This document shows, piece by piece, positions 43,150 through 53,300 of a DNA stretch of 64,000 nucleotides. This DNA comes from PLA5 sp040901705 (lineage in GTDB: Bacteria > Planctomycetota > Planctomycetia > Pirellulales > PLA5): contig JBBDYI010000290.1 of the NCBI GenBank assembly GCA_040901705.1, positions 1 through 64,000 on the forward strand. The letters are read 5' to 3'. Position 1 is the first letter of the stretch, and each line of letters starts with the position of its first letter. The translations under genes and the position numbers were made by a program. The notes beneath the pieces were generated by a model that had not been told where the DNA came from, searched no databases, and was given only the letters and a program-made list of their open reading frames with translations.

Positions 43150-44466
43150 ATGAAGATCGCCGTCATCGGAACCGGATACGTCGGCCTTGTCACAGGCACA
43201 TGCTTCGCCGACAGCGGCAATGAAGTGACCTGCCTCGACGTCGACGCCAAAAAAGTCGAGCGACTTCGCGGCGGCGAAATCCCGATCTACGAGCCGGGCC
43301 TCGGTGAATTGGTCGAACGCAACGCCGCCGCCGGCCGCTTGCACTTCACCACCGATGTCGCCGAAGCGGTCGCCCCCGCGCAAATCGTCTACCTTGCCGT
43401 CGGCACGCCCTCGGCCGCCGACGGTTCGGCCGATATGAGCTACCTGTTCGCCGCCGCCGAAAGCATCGCGCCGCACCTGCGTGCGGATGCCGTCGTCGTC
43501 ACCAAGAGCACCGTTCCGGTCGGCACGTGCGCCCGGCTCGAAGGCCGCTTCCGCGAACTGCTCGGCCGCGTGGTCGACGTGGCGAGTAATCCGGAGTTCC
43601 TCAAGGAAGGCGCGGCGATCGACGACTTCACCAAGCCCGACCGCGTCGTCGTCGGCGTCCGCCGGCCGGAAATCGGCGAACTGCTCCGCGAACTTTACGC
43701 CCCGTTCCTTCGCACCGAGCATCCGTTCCTGGTCATGTCGCCCGAAAGCGCCGAAATGACCAAGTACGTCGCCAACGCCTTGCTCTCGACCAAGATCAGC
43801 TTCATCAACGAAGTCGCCAACGTCTGCGAACGCCTGGACGCCGACATCAACGACGTCCGCCGCGGCATCGGCCACGACTCCCGGATCGGCTTCGCGTTCC
43901 TGTTTCCCGGCGTCGGCTACGGCGGAAGCTGCTTCCCCAAAGACGTCAGGGCGTTGGCCCACCTCGCCCGGCAGCACGGCATCGACCCGCAGATACTCAC
44001 CAGCGTCGACGAAGTCAACACGCGACAAAAGGACGTGCTCCTCGCAAAGATCGACCGTCACTTTGGCGAAAAACTCGCCGGCCGCACGATCGCCATCTGG
44101 GGCCTGGCGTTCAAGCCCAAGACCGACGACATCCGCGAGGCCCCGGCGCTGGTCCTCATCGACGGTCTGCTGGCCCGCGGCGCGAAGGTCCAAGTCCACG
44201 ACCCGGAAGCGATGGAGAACGTCCGCGCCCGCTACGGCGACCGCCTCGCTTACGCCGAAACACCGATCGAGGCGCTCGCCGGGGTCGACGCCCTGGCGAT
44301 CGTCACCGAGTGGAGCGAGTTCCGCAATCCCGACTTCGAGTCGATGCGGGCCACGATGAAATCGCCCACCATCTTCGACGGCCGCAACCTCTATTCGCTT
44401 GCCCAAATGAGCCAGGCCAAGTTCACCTACTATTCGATCGGCCGCGCCGCGATCCGACCAAAATAG
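43150..44466 (+). CDS. ugd: UDP-glucose 6-dehydrogenase
   Basis: 438 residues. Oxidises UDP-glucose to UDP-glucuronate with two NAD, for capsule or exopolysaccharide. The N-terminal Rossmann fold begins MKIAVIGTGYVGLVTGTCFA. ASNPEFLKEGAAIDDFTKPDRVVVG marks the family. The catalytic cysteine is Cys261 in GVGYGGSCFPKDV, and WGLAFKPKTDDIREAP belongs to the UDP-binding domain. Met at 43141 (three codons earlier) is an equally good start; no clear ribosome binding site helps to choose. No polysaccharide cluster is attached. Confidence 0.95.
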   Translation: MKIAVIGTGYVGLVTGTCFADSGNEVTCLDVDAKKVERLRGGEIPIYEPGLGELVERNAAAGRLHFTTDVAEAVAPAQIVYLAVGTPSAADGSADMSYLFAAAESIAPHLRADAVVVTKSTVPVGTCARLEGRFRELLGRVVDVASNPEFLKEGAAIDDFTKPDRVVVGVRRPEIGELLRELYAPFLRTEHPFLVMSPESAEMTKYVANALLSTKISFINEVANVCERLDADINDVRRGIGHDSRIGFAFLFPGVGYGGSCFPKDVRALAHLARQHGIDPQILTSVDEVNTRQKDVLLAKIDRHFGEKLAGRTIAIWGLAFKPKTDDIREAPALVLIDGLLARGAKVQVHDPEAMENVRARYGDRLAYAETPIEALAGVDALAIVTEWSEFRNPDFESMRATMKSPTIFDGRNLYSLAQMSQAKFTYYSIGRAAIRPK

Positions 44467-44527
44467 CCCAACCGCAACTCAAAGCTTCCCGCAAAACCGA
44501 TCCCTGATCCCTGACCCCCGACACCTA

Positions 44528-45187
44528 CAACCCCAGCGCCCGCAATATCCGCCCATCGCCCAGCCCGTTGGCGACAAACCGCGCTCCTGGAAAGACATGA
44601 TCGCGGCTGTGATCGCCGGGCACGGCCACGGCATGGGTGCCCGCGTCGACCGCCGCGCGGCAACCGGTCTGACTATCTTCGAGCACCAGCACTTCCGCCG
44701 GCGACAATTGCAATCGCTGTGCGGCCGAAAGATAAATCTCCGGGTCGGGCTTGCCGCGCGTCACGTCTTCCGCGGTTAGCCAGAACGCGAACCGCTGCGA
44801 CCAACCGTGCCGTCCCAGCAAGTCGGCGACGAACGACCGCCGGCTGCTCGTGGCGATCGCCTTCGGCACGTCGGCCGCTTCGAGCCGGTTGAGCAGTTCC
44901 ACTAAACCTGGCATCGGCGCGAGCTGCGCATCGAGAATCGGGCCGAAAATCTCGTCGTTCTCACGTTCCAGATCGGCCACGGTCGCATTGAGGCCGTGCC
45001 AGTCGATCATGATTTGCAGCGCCACCTTCGACGGCCGGCCCATCATCGCCGTGAATAGCACCTCGTCAAACGTCTTACCGCGGCGGCGCAGGACTTCGCC
45101 TCCGACGAGGCGATAAAGATGCTCGGTATTGAACATCAGGCCGTCGAGATCGAACACGACGGCCCGGCAAAACTCGGTTTCGGACAT
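44528..45187 (-). CDS. HAD-superfamily hydrolase, beta-phosphoglucomutase-like
   Basis: 219-220 residues. HAD motif I is VVFDLDGLMFNTE (nucleophile Asp, second Asp acid/base), the Thr/Ser of motif II lies in AIATSS, the Lys is in RGKPDPEIYL, and motif IV is LVLEDSQTGCRAA. The helical cap between motifs I and II is of the subclass used by phosphoglucomutase and phosphoglycolate phosphatase. A small phosphorylated sugar or acid is the likely substrate. It converges with ugd; the C-rich degenerate repeat at about 44494-44520 lies between the two stops. Confidence 0.88.
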
Positions 45188-45209
45188 GCTCGTTCGTCAA
45201 TTCGCTCGT

Positions 45210-45632
45210 TCAGAAACTGCGCACGTTGAACCACGACCGGCAATACGGACATTTCACGTCGCCGCTCGGCGAAACATCCGCCCCGTCGCCCAGCGGGGCC
45301 GCGCATTGAGGGCAGGCGTAGTCCGCACGCCCCGTGTGCTCGGAACTCCGTTCGGCCCGATCGATCAACTGCTTTGCGTTACCCCGCATTCGCTGCGCCA
45401 TGCTGTTCGGCGATTGCCCGAACAGACCGCCCGTGGCAAGCGCTCCGCCCATCGCCACGAACGGAATGGCGATAAAGCTGGCGACAACGCGGAATAGAAT
45501 CGGCGGCGAACCAAATCCGCCGCTAGGCCACAGCCACATCGCCGCGAGAATCGCCACCCCTACTCCGCCGAAACAGACGCCAAATGCAACGGCCACGATT
45601 CGTTGGCCCGCCGGCGGTTTGGTCGGATCCAT
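45210..45632 (-). CDS. Small membrane protein with C-terminal zinc ribbon
   Basis: 140 residues. Two hydrophobic segments (IVAVAFGVCFGGVGVAILAAMWLW and VVASFIAIPFVAMGGALATGG) are followed by a basic stretch and a C-terminal zinc ribbon with CPQC and CPYC. GAGGA precedes the start at 45632 (MDPTKPPAGQ). Not recognised beyond these features. It mirrors the arrangement at 34513-35256, where the ribbon is N-terminal. It is 20 bases upstream of the HAD gene on the same strand, so the two may be an operon. Confidence 0.65.
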   Translation of the reverse strand: MDPTKPPAGQRIVAVAFGVCFGGVGVAILAAMWLWPSGGFGSPPILFRVVASFIAIPFVAMGGALATGGLFGQSPNSMAQRMRGNAKQLIDRAERSSEHTGRADYACPQCAAPLGDGADVSPSGDVKCPYCRSWFNVRSF

Positions 45633-46168
45633 TTGCGTTGTCCTCACTCGGTGCGCACAAGCGGGTTGAAACCTTGCGTCTCAGGTTGCCCCCAGCGCCG
45701 CTTCATTGTAACGCAACGAGGGGGTATTCGGCAAAACCCGGCTGCTATTGGCGGTTGAAATCGGCTTTGCAGCAACCGACGCACCGAATTCCTTCGTCCT
45801 CGATTCGCTCGTCCGGTATTTCCCCGTCCTCAGAGGTTGTGAAAGAATCGAATACGCACAAATCCGACCGCAACCTGTAGGGTGCTCTGTGAGCACCTTG
45901 GCACAACACTTTGTGGTGCTCACAGAGCACCCTACATTTATTCACAACCTCTCGCGGCTCCAGGTCGCGCTGCTGTCGCCGAATACGACCGGCCAGCCGA
46001 TGCATTCAACCCAAAGTCACACGCGCGGCAATTGGCCCACAGTATTCCGCGTTAAGGTTTGCGCAATCGTCAGGACGATAACGACCGACAGGGACCGTTG
46101 CGCTGCGCGAGGACGCACCGCGGTGTTCGGATCGTTTGCTGCGACCTCGTTCTATGGAGATAACATCG
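45633..46168. other. Divergent intergenic region with repeat family C
   Basis: 536 bases between the zinc-ribbon gene and the deacetylase-like gene. It contains the large nested palindrome at 45832-45952, given separately. Outside it no coding frame, promoter or RNA can be named with confidence. Stretches around 45740-45860 are AT-richer. Confidence 0.4.
45832..45952. repeat. Nested palindromic repeat, family C
   Basis: The inner arms 45876-45897 and 45915-45936 are 22 bases long and perfectly inverted; each contains the smaller palindrome GGTGCTCTGTGAGCACC. Outer arms AGAGGTTGTGAA (45832-45843) and TTCACAACCTCT (45941-45952) are also perfect inverted copies. A single diverged inner arm lies at 35384-35404 beside the island. 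The size (121 bases), lack of coding capacity and terminal symmetry suggest a miniature inverted-repeat element. Confidence 0.88.
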
Positions 46169-46993
46169 ATGCCGAAGGATCGCTGCGCCAGCGCCGACCA
46201 ACCAAGCCCATTCGCCGAGTCGAACTACCGCGCTGCCCTGGTCGTCGCGCATCCGGGCCACGAGATGCGCGTTCACGGCTGGCTCGAAGCGGCGTGTCCC
46301 GCCGTGTTCGTGCTCACCGATGGTTCGGGCCGCGCTAGCCGTTCGCGGCTGGCCTCGACCGAACGGTTGTTGTCGCGAGCCGGCGCACAGCCGGGAACGA
46401 TCTTCGGGCGGACCACCGACCGTCGGCTCTACGACCGGCTGCTGCGCCGCGATTGCGACTGGTTCGACGCCCTGACCGACGAATTGGCCGACGAGCTGAT
46501 TCGTCTCGACGTCGATACGGTCGTTGGCGACCCGCGCGAGGCGGCGATCATGGCCCACGACGTGCTTCACGGCGTAATCGACGCGGCAATCGATCGCGTC
46601 GCGGCGCGCACGGGTCGACTGCTGGCGAGTTATGCGTTTCCGCTCGATTTGTCGCCGCTGGCGTGTCCGGCCCAATCGCGAGCGATTTCGCATTGCGTCG
46701 CGCTCGACAACGCCGCGTACCGACGCAAACTTGCTGCTGCCCGAGACTACTCGGAATTGCAAGACGAGGTCGACGCGGCGCTATCGAAATACGGCCCCGA
46801 TTCCTTCCGGCATAATCTGCTGTTTCCTGTCTCGCGCGACGGTCTCTGCTGCGACAACGCGACGAAGCCGGCCTATGAAACGCACGGCGAGCAACTCGTC
46901 GCCCAGGGAGTCTATCCCGACGTGGTGCGATGGAGCGATCACGTCCATCCGCTGCTCTCGGCGCTTGGCGCAACGTATGCCGAGGTGGCCTGA
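46169..46993 (+). CDS. PIG-L/LmbE-like deacetylase-related protein
   Basis: 274 residues. The N-terminal strand ALVVAHPGHEMRVHGWLE occupies the place of the zinc-binding AHPDDE motif of PIG-L deacetylases. VFVLTDGSG then follows, and DTVVGDPREAAIMAHDVLHGVID resembles the family's later His region. Asp-Asp is changed to Gly-His here, so zinc binding may differ or be lost. The start at 46169 has GGAG nine bases upstream. Its stop overlaps the glycosyltransferase start (TGATG). Such pairs make and deacetylate N-acetyl sugars, as in thiol cofactor or polysaccharide pathways, but the product here is unknown. Confidence 0.65.
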   Translation: MPKDRCASADQPSPFAESNYRAALVVAHPGHEMRVHGWLEAACPAVFVLTDGSGRASRSRLASTERLLSRAGAQPGTIFGRTTDRRLYDRLLRRDCDWFDALTDELADELIRLDVDTVVGDPREAAIMAHDVLHGVIDAAIDRVAARTGRLLASYAFPLDLSPLACPAQSRAISHCVALDNAAYRRKLAAARDYSELQDEVDAALSKYGPDSFRHNLLFPVSRDGLCCDNATKPAYETHGEQLVAQGVYPDVVRWSDHVHPLLSALGATYAEVA

Positions 46994-48126
46994 TGGAGTC
47001 GCTGTGCGTGCTGCTCACTAACGCGACGCTGGCCGGTCGCTCGGGCACGGAGCTATACGTTCGCGACGTGGCCACCGCGCTGCTCCGCGCCGGACATCGC
47101 CCCGTAGTGTATAGCCCGCGGCTCGGACCGTTGGCCGACGAGTTGCGCCGCGCGACGGTGCCGACGGTCGATGATCTGGAGAGTGTCGGCGTCACGCCCG
47201 ACGTGATACACGCTCACCACGCGCTCGAATCGCTCACGGCGCTGCTGCGGTTTCCACAAACGCCGGCCGTATTCGTCTGCCACGACTGGTCGGCGTGGCA
47301 CGACGAACCGCCGCGGCTCGATCGCGTGCGGCGGTACATCGCGGTGGATGACACCTGCCGCGATCGCCTCGTCGGGCAGTGCGGCATCGCCGCCGGTCGC
47401 ATATCGGTGCTTCAAAACGCCGTCGATCTCGCACGATTCCTTCCTCGCGAGGTCTCGCTGCCGCCGCGGCCGCGACGTGCGTTGGTAATGAGCAACTACG
47501 TCCAGCGCGACGCCGTGCTGGCGAACATCCGCGCCGCGTGCGACCGCCGCGACATTGCGCTCGACGCCGTCGGTCTGCGAATGAGCGGCGCATGCGACGC
47601 ACCAGAACACATGCTCGGCGGCTACGACCTGGTGTTCGCCAAGGGCCGCTGCGCGCTCGAGGCGATGGCCAGTGGCGCGGCGGTGATCGTTTGCGATCGC
47701 ACCGGCATGGGGCCGATGGTCACTTCGGCCGATTTTCCGCGGCTTCGTCGCTGGAACTTCGGCCGCCGCCTGTTGCAACAACCGGTCCGAACGCCAACGG
47801 TCGTCGGCGAGATCGACCGCTACGATGCCGCCGACGCCGCCCGCGTATCGAAAATCGTCCGCGACACGGCCGGTCTCGATCCGCTCGTCGCGCGGCTGGT
47901 CGGTGTGTATCGCGACGCCATCGACGAACATCGCGCCGCCACCGCCGAGACAATGCCGGACGTCGCAGCCGAAATCGCCGCCGAGTACCGCGCCATTGCC
48001 CGCCACTTGCGCTGGTGGGCGGTGACGTGGGAGCCGCTATTACGCGAAGAGGCGCTGCGCTATCGCCGGGCCGGATTGATTGCCCGGCTCGGCCGCTCGC
48101 TCGGCAAGCGTGCTGTGGCGATTTAG
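46993..48126 (+). CDS. Glycosyltransferase, GT4-like
   Basis: 377 residues. The N-terminal domain has GRSGTELYVRDVATALLRAGHRPVVYSPRLGPLADEL and DVIHAHHALESLTALLRFP, as in GT4 (GT-B) enzymes. The C-terminal nucleotide-sugar domain has RISVLQNAVDLARF, LVFAKGRCALEAMASGAAVIV. Unlike most GT4 enzymes, the usual E-G-F-G-L acceptor motif is replaced by AKGRCALEAMA. The first ATG overlaps the upstream stop by one base, so the two proteins are probably made in fixed proportion. Donor and acceptor sugars are not known. Confidence 0.8.
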   Translation: MESLCVLLTNATLAGRSGTELYVRDVATALLRAGHRPVVYSPRLGPLADELRRATVPTVDDLESVGVTPDVIHAHHALESLTALLRFPQTPAVFVCHDWSAWHDEPPRLDRVRRYIAVDDTCRDRLVGQCGIAAGRISVLQNAVDLARFLPREVSLPPRPRRALVMSNYVQRDAVLANIRAACDRRDIALDAVGLRMSGACDAPEHMLGGYDLVFAKGRCALEAMASGAAVIVCDRTGMGPMVTSADFPRLRRWNFGRRLLQQPVRTPTVVGEIDRYDAADAARVSKIVRDTAGLDPLVARLVGVYRDAIDEHRAATAETMPDVAAEIAAEYRAIARHLRWWAVTWEPLLREEALRYRRAGLIARLGRSLGKRAVAI

Positions 48127-48416
48127 CAGGCGTCGGCCAGCGCACTGCGGCGGCAATGGCGTCGCATCGCACCCGGCCGACGCTGCGCATGAGTCCGCGG
48201 AACGTCGCGCGAGACTTTCCCGCGCCGAGGCACGGTGATATGATGGTCCCGGACGTTGATTTCAGTCCGACAGTGGTCGTCGGCGTCGCTCGTCCGCGGG
48301 CAGCCACCGCCGTTCGCGGGCTGCCACCGTGTCGCGCGGGCGGCCCTTCCTGTCAACGCGATAGTTGAGGCGGTCGCTGAGCGGTTCCCCTTCTCCCATC
48401 GATCCAAGGCGAAACC

Positions 48417-49469
48417 TTGCCAGACGCCGCCGCGCCAGCCCCATACGATGCCGTGCTTGTCGTCGGATTTGGCGGACCGGAAGGCCCCGACGACGTCATG
48501 CCGTTTTTGGAAAACGTGCTCCGCGGCAAGAACGTGCCACGGGAGCGGATGCTGGAAGTTGCTGAGCACTACGATCATTTCGGCGGGGTGAGTCCGCTCA
48601 ACGATCAAGTCCGGGCGTTGCTGGCGGCGCTCGTCGCGAGCATGAACGAACGCGGACCGCGATTGCCGGTCTATTGGGGCAACCGCAACTGGCATCCGCT
48701 GCTCGCCGATACGCTGGCCGAAATGCGCGACGACGGCATCGGTCGTGCCATCGCCCTCGTTCTGGCCGCCTACAGTTCGTATTCCAGTTGCCGCCAGTAC
48801 CGCGAAGACATCGCCAGGGCGCAAGCAGCAGTCGGCGAAGGCGCGCCGCAGGTCGACAAGATTCGCGTGTTCTACAACCACCCGCTGTTCGTCGAGGTGT
48901 GGACCGAACGGCTGAATGCTGCTCTGGCGAAGATACCGGAACCGCGCCGCGCAGCGACACAAATCGTCTTTTGCGCCCACAGCATCCCGGCGGCAATGGC
49001 CGGCGGCTGCCAGTACGAGCCGCAATTGCTCGAAGCGTGTCGGCTCGTCGGCGAAGCGACCGGCCGCACCGACTGGAAGCTGGTCTACCAAAGCCGCAGC
49101 GGACCGCCCACGCACCCCTGGCTCGGACCCGACGTGTGCGATTACCTGCGCGAGCTGCACGCCGCCAAACGGCCCGCGGACGTGGTCGTCGCGCCGATCG
49201 GCTTTCTCTCCGACCACATGGAAGTGATCTACGATCTCGACACCGAAGCTCGGGGCCTGTGCAACGAACTCGGTATCCACCTCGTTCGCGCCGCAACGCC
49301 CGGCACGCATCCCAAAATGGTCGAGATGTTTCGCCAATTGATCGAAGAGCGCGTCGGCGATTCGTCCAGCAGCCGCGCCATGGGCCGCCACGCCATCGGT
49401 CGCGACGGGCCGAGCCACGACGTGTGCCCGGAGGATTGCTGCCCTTCCGGCCGGCCGACGCGCGGATGA
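48417..49469 (+). CDS. hemH: Ferrochelatase, TTG start
   Basis: 350 residues. Inserts iron into a porphyrin at the end of haem synthesis. Family motifs: VLVVGFGGPEGPDDVMPFLENVLRG, the Tyr/Ser-rich YSSYSSCRQY, CAHSIP (His188), KLVYQSRSGPPTHPWLGPDV, and VVAPIGFLSDHMEVIYDLD (Glu269). The only start that keeps the conserved N-terminus is TTG at 48417, with AAGG upstream; the next Met is too late. The C-terminal tail VCPEDCCPSG (Cys337, 341, 342) could be ligands of a [2Fe-2S] cluster, as known in some other ferrochelatases. The protoporphyrin or coproporphyrin form cannot be told from sequence alone. Confidence 0.92.
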   Translation: MPDAAAPAPYDAVLVVGFGGPEGPDDVMPFLENVLRGKNVPRERMLEVAEHYDHFGGVSPLNDQVRALLAALVASMNERGPRLPVYWGNRNWHPLLADTLAEMRDDGIGRAIALVLAAYSSYSSCRQYREDIARAQAAVGEGAPQVDKIRVFYNHPLFVEVWTERLNAALAKIPEPRRAATQIVFCAHSIPAAMAGGCQYEPQLLEACRLVGEATGRTDWKLVYQSRSGPPTHPWLGPDVCDYLRELHAAKRPADVVVAPIGFLSDHMEVIYDLDTEARGLCNELGIHLVRAATPGTHPKMVEMFRQLIEERVGDSSSSRAMGRHAIGRDGPSHDVCPEDCCPSGRPTRG

Positions 49470-49475
49470 TCGACT

Positions 49476-50216
49476 ATGAGCGAACCGATTCCCAACCGCG
49501 GTACGATGCGGCGACGGGCCGTGATCGGCGCGGTGGTGGTGGTGGCGCTCGGCGCGCTTGCCGTGCGTTATCGGAGCGAGTTGACGCTCGACAATCTCGT
49601 GACGCACGAAACGGCGCTCCGCGAGTTCGTCGATCGGCGTCTCGTCTTGGCGTTGGTGGCGGCGTTCGCCCTCTACGTCGGCGTCACCGCGGCGTCGCTG
49701 CCCATCGCCACGATCCTCACGCTCGCTCTGTCGTGGTTGTTCGGATTTGGACGCGGCGTGGCGCTGGTGAGCTTTGCGTCGACGACGGGCGCGACCGTGG
49801 CGTTCTTGATGAGCCGGTTTCTGCTCGGCAACTGGGTCCAATCGCGCTACGCCGACCGGCTCGCCCGGTTCAACGAAATGCTCGACCGCGAAGGCGCGTT
49901 CTACCTGTTCGCCCTGCGGCTCGCACCTTACGTGCCGTTCGTCGTCATCAATCTCGTCATGGGACTGACCCGCATCCGCGTCCGCACGTTCTGGTGGGTC
50001 AGCCAACTGGGCATGTTGCCGGCGACCGCGGTCTACGTGTCGGTCGGCGCGAACCTATCCGGCCCACGAGAAATCCAAGAGCGCGGCGTGACGGGCATCC
50101 TCACGTGGCAACTAGCGGCGGCGCTCGTCGCACTCGGACTGCTGCCGCTCGTCGGACGCTGGGCCACAAAGCGGATGCGCACGCCGCAACGCCCACTGCC
50201 TACCGATGCGAATTAG
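49476..50216 (+). CDS. VTT-domain (DedA/TVP38-like) membrane protein
   Basis: 246 residues, about five membrane segments. The SNARE-associated/VTT domain is marked by LPIATILTLALSWLFGFGRGVALVSFASTTGATVAFLMSRF and LRLAPYVPFVVINLVMGLTRIRVRTFWWVSQLGMLPATAVYVSVGA. Members take part in membrane lipid handling; some are lipid scramblases. Start ATG 49476 is six bases after the hemH stop, so it is co-transcribed with it. Confidence 0.88.
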   Translation: MSEPIPNRGTMRRRAVIGAVVVVALGALAVRYRSELTLDNLVTHETALREFVDRRLVLALVAAFALYVGVTAASLPIATILTLALSWLFGFGRGVALVSFASTTGATVAFLMSRFLLGNWVQSRYADRLARFNEMLDREGAFYLFALRLAPYVPFVVINLVMGLTRIRVRTFWWVSQLGMLPATAVYVSVGANLSGPREIQERGVTGILTWQLAAALVALGLLPLVGRWATKRMRTPQRPLPTDAN

Positions 50217-50371
50217 ACGCGGTGCCTCGTGAATGGCCGCTGGCCACAACCACGAACACGCATATTCGTAACTATTTAGCCGGTTGGAGCGGACCACGGA
50301 TTTCCTAGCGCGGCCGCTGGCCGCCACCAAAGCGGTCCGGCAAGTGCATTCGACACACGGAGCCGACCGCG

Positions 50372-53300
50372 TTACTCCAATTCGATCAACAAATCGCCCG
50401 ACTCGACCTGGCTGCCGGGCTTGACCAGCACGCTGCCGACTTTGCCTTGGCGCTCAGCGTAGATCGTCGACTCCATCTTCATCGCTTCGAGCGTGAGCAG
50501 CTTTTGCCCCTTCGCGACGTTGTCGCCGGCTTGCACGGCGACCGCGACCACCATGCCGGGCATCGCCGCGCCGATATGGTTCGCATTCGCTGCGTCGGCT
50601 TGCGCCCGCTTGGGCACGTCGGCTTCTAGCGAATGGTCGACGACGCTCAGGTCGCGCGGCTGGCCATTGAGTTCAAAAAACACGTTGCGACGACCATCGG
50701 GATGCGGATCGCCGATGGTGAGGAACTTGATCATCAGCGTCTTGCCCGGTTCGATGTCGACGGCGACCTCCTCGCCGGTTTCGATGCCGTGGAAGAAGAC
50801 GGGCGTGGGCAGATCGCTGGTGTCGGAATAAGCCTGCCGATGCTGCACGAACTCGCGGAACACTTTCGGATACAGCAGGTACGTCACCACGTCGCGGTCG
50901 GTCGGCTTGCGGTGCATGAAGCCTTCGACCGTGACGGCGGCTTCCTGGAAATCGGCCGGCGGCATGCTCGCGCCGGGCCGGCCGCGGACCGGTTTGCGGT
51001 CGCGGAGAATGCGGTCGCGAACCTTCTTGGGAAATCCGCCGTAGGGCTGGCCCATGTTGCCGATCAACAGATCGATCACCGAGGCGGGAAAGGCCAGGTC
51101 GCGGTTTTCGTCGAGCACGTCAGTGGTTTGAAAATTGTTGGCGACGAGAAACAGCGCCATGTCGCCGACGGCTTTCGACGTCGGCGTCACCTTGACGATG
51201 TCGCCGAGCAGTTGATTCACCTCGGCGTAGCGATGGCAAACCTCGGGCCAGCGGTCGGCCAAACCCAAAGCGCGGGCCTGCTCGAATAGGTTCGTGTACT
51301 GCCCGCCGGGCATTTCGTGGCTGTACAGTTCGGCCGTCGCCGCCAGCGAAGCGCTCTCGAACGGAGTGTAGAACTCGCGGGCTTCGCGCCAGTATTCGGC
51401 GATCTCGTCGAGACCTTGTGCGGCGAGGCCCGTGTCGCGGGGCGTGAAGCGAAGCGCCTCGACAAGCGTATTGAGATTCACCTGCGACGTGCCGCCGGCC
51501 AGCGGAGCGAATGCCGTGTCGGCAATGTCGAGCTTGACCTCTGAGGCTTTGACGATCGATCCGGCCTGAATGCCCGCGGTGTCGTGTGTGTGAAAGTGGA
51601 TCGGAATGCCGATCTCCTGCTTGAGCGTTTTGACGAGCAGCTCGGCGGCGTAGGGCTTGCATAGGCCGGCCATGTCCTTGATGGCCAGGATGTGCGCGCC
51701 CATCTTTTCGAGTTCCTTGGCCATCGCGACGTAGTAGGCCAGGTCGTACTTCGTGCGATTGGGGTCGAGGATGTCGCCGGTGTAGCAGATGGCCGCTTCG
51801 CAAAGTCCGCCGTGCTTGTGAACGGCGTCCATGGCGACTTTCATATTCGATGTGCTGTTGAGCGCGTCGAAGATGCGAAACACGTCGATGCCGGCGCCGG
51901 CCGCTTCCTTGACGAACGCTTTGACGATGTTGTCGGGATAGTTGGTGTAGCCGACGGCGTTCGACGCCCGCAGCAGCATTTGGAACAGGATGTTGGGAAT
52001 CCGCTCGCGAAGATCGGCGAGCCGTTGCCAGGGACATTCCTTCAAAAACCGCATCGCCGTGTCGAACGTCGCCCCGCCCCACATTTCCAGCGAGAACAGA
52101 TCGGGGCATCGGTGCGCGTATGCGTCCGCGATGTTGAGCAGTTCCTTCGTCCGCAGCCGCGTGGCCAACAGCGACTGATGGGCGTCGCGCATCGTCGTGT
52201 CGGTCAACAACAGCGGCTTGTGCTTGAGAATCCACTGACAAAACTTTTCCGCGCCCAGTTTCTGGTAACGCTGCCGCATGCCGTCGGGAATCGGCTCGCT
52301 CGGATCGATGTCGGGCGTCTGAGCGGGCAAGCGTCGCGTCGACTTCGGCCGATCCTTCACTAGCGGGTTGCCGTTCACCGCATTTTCGGCCAGAAACGTC
52401 AACAACCGCGTGGCCCGGTCGCGGCGCTTGGGAAGGATGAACAGATCCGGCGTCTCGTCGATGAACCGCGTCGTGCATCGGCCTTCGAGAAACGACGTAT
52501 TGGTGATCAGCTTGATGAGGAATTGCAGGTTCGTCTTTACGCCGCGGACGCGAAACTCCTGCAAGCAGCGCTCCATCCGCGCCGCCGCATCGACGAACCG
52601 CCGCCCGCGCGCCGTCACCTTCACCAGCAAAGAATCGTAAAACGGATTCACCACCGCGCCCGAAAACGCGCTGCCCGCATCGAGACGAATGCCCATGCCG
52701 CTGGCCGAACGGTAATGCGTCATGCGGCCATAGTCGGGCATGAAATTGTTCGTCGGGTCTTCGGTCGTCACGCGGCACTGGATCGCAAAACCGGTCGTCG
52801 CCACGTCCTTCTGCGAAGCGATGCCGATCTCCGGATCGGCCAACGGCACGCCCTGAGCGACAAGAATCTGCGACTTGATCAAATCGACGCCGGTGACTTC
52901 CTCAGTGACCGTGTGTTCCACCTGAATCCGCGGATTGACCTCGATGAAGTAAAACTCGCCGCTGTCGCGATCGACGAGAAACTCCACCGTGCCGGCGCAC
53001 TCGTACTTTACCGCCCGGCCGATCGCCAGCGCCGATTCGCACAGGCTGTCGCGAAGTTCTTTGGCCAGATACGGCGCAGGCGCAATCTCGACGACCTTTT
53101 GATGCCGCCGCTGGACCGTGCAATCCCGCTCGAGCAGATGCACGAGATTCCCGTGCTTGTCGCCGAGAAGTTGCACTTCGATATGCCGGGCGTTGGCCAC
53201 CAGCTTTTCGATGAACACGTCCGGGCTGCCAAAAGCGGTCTGCGATTCGCGCTGGGCCTGCTCGAATGCGTTCACAAACTCGTCTGCCGTCTTGACGATC

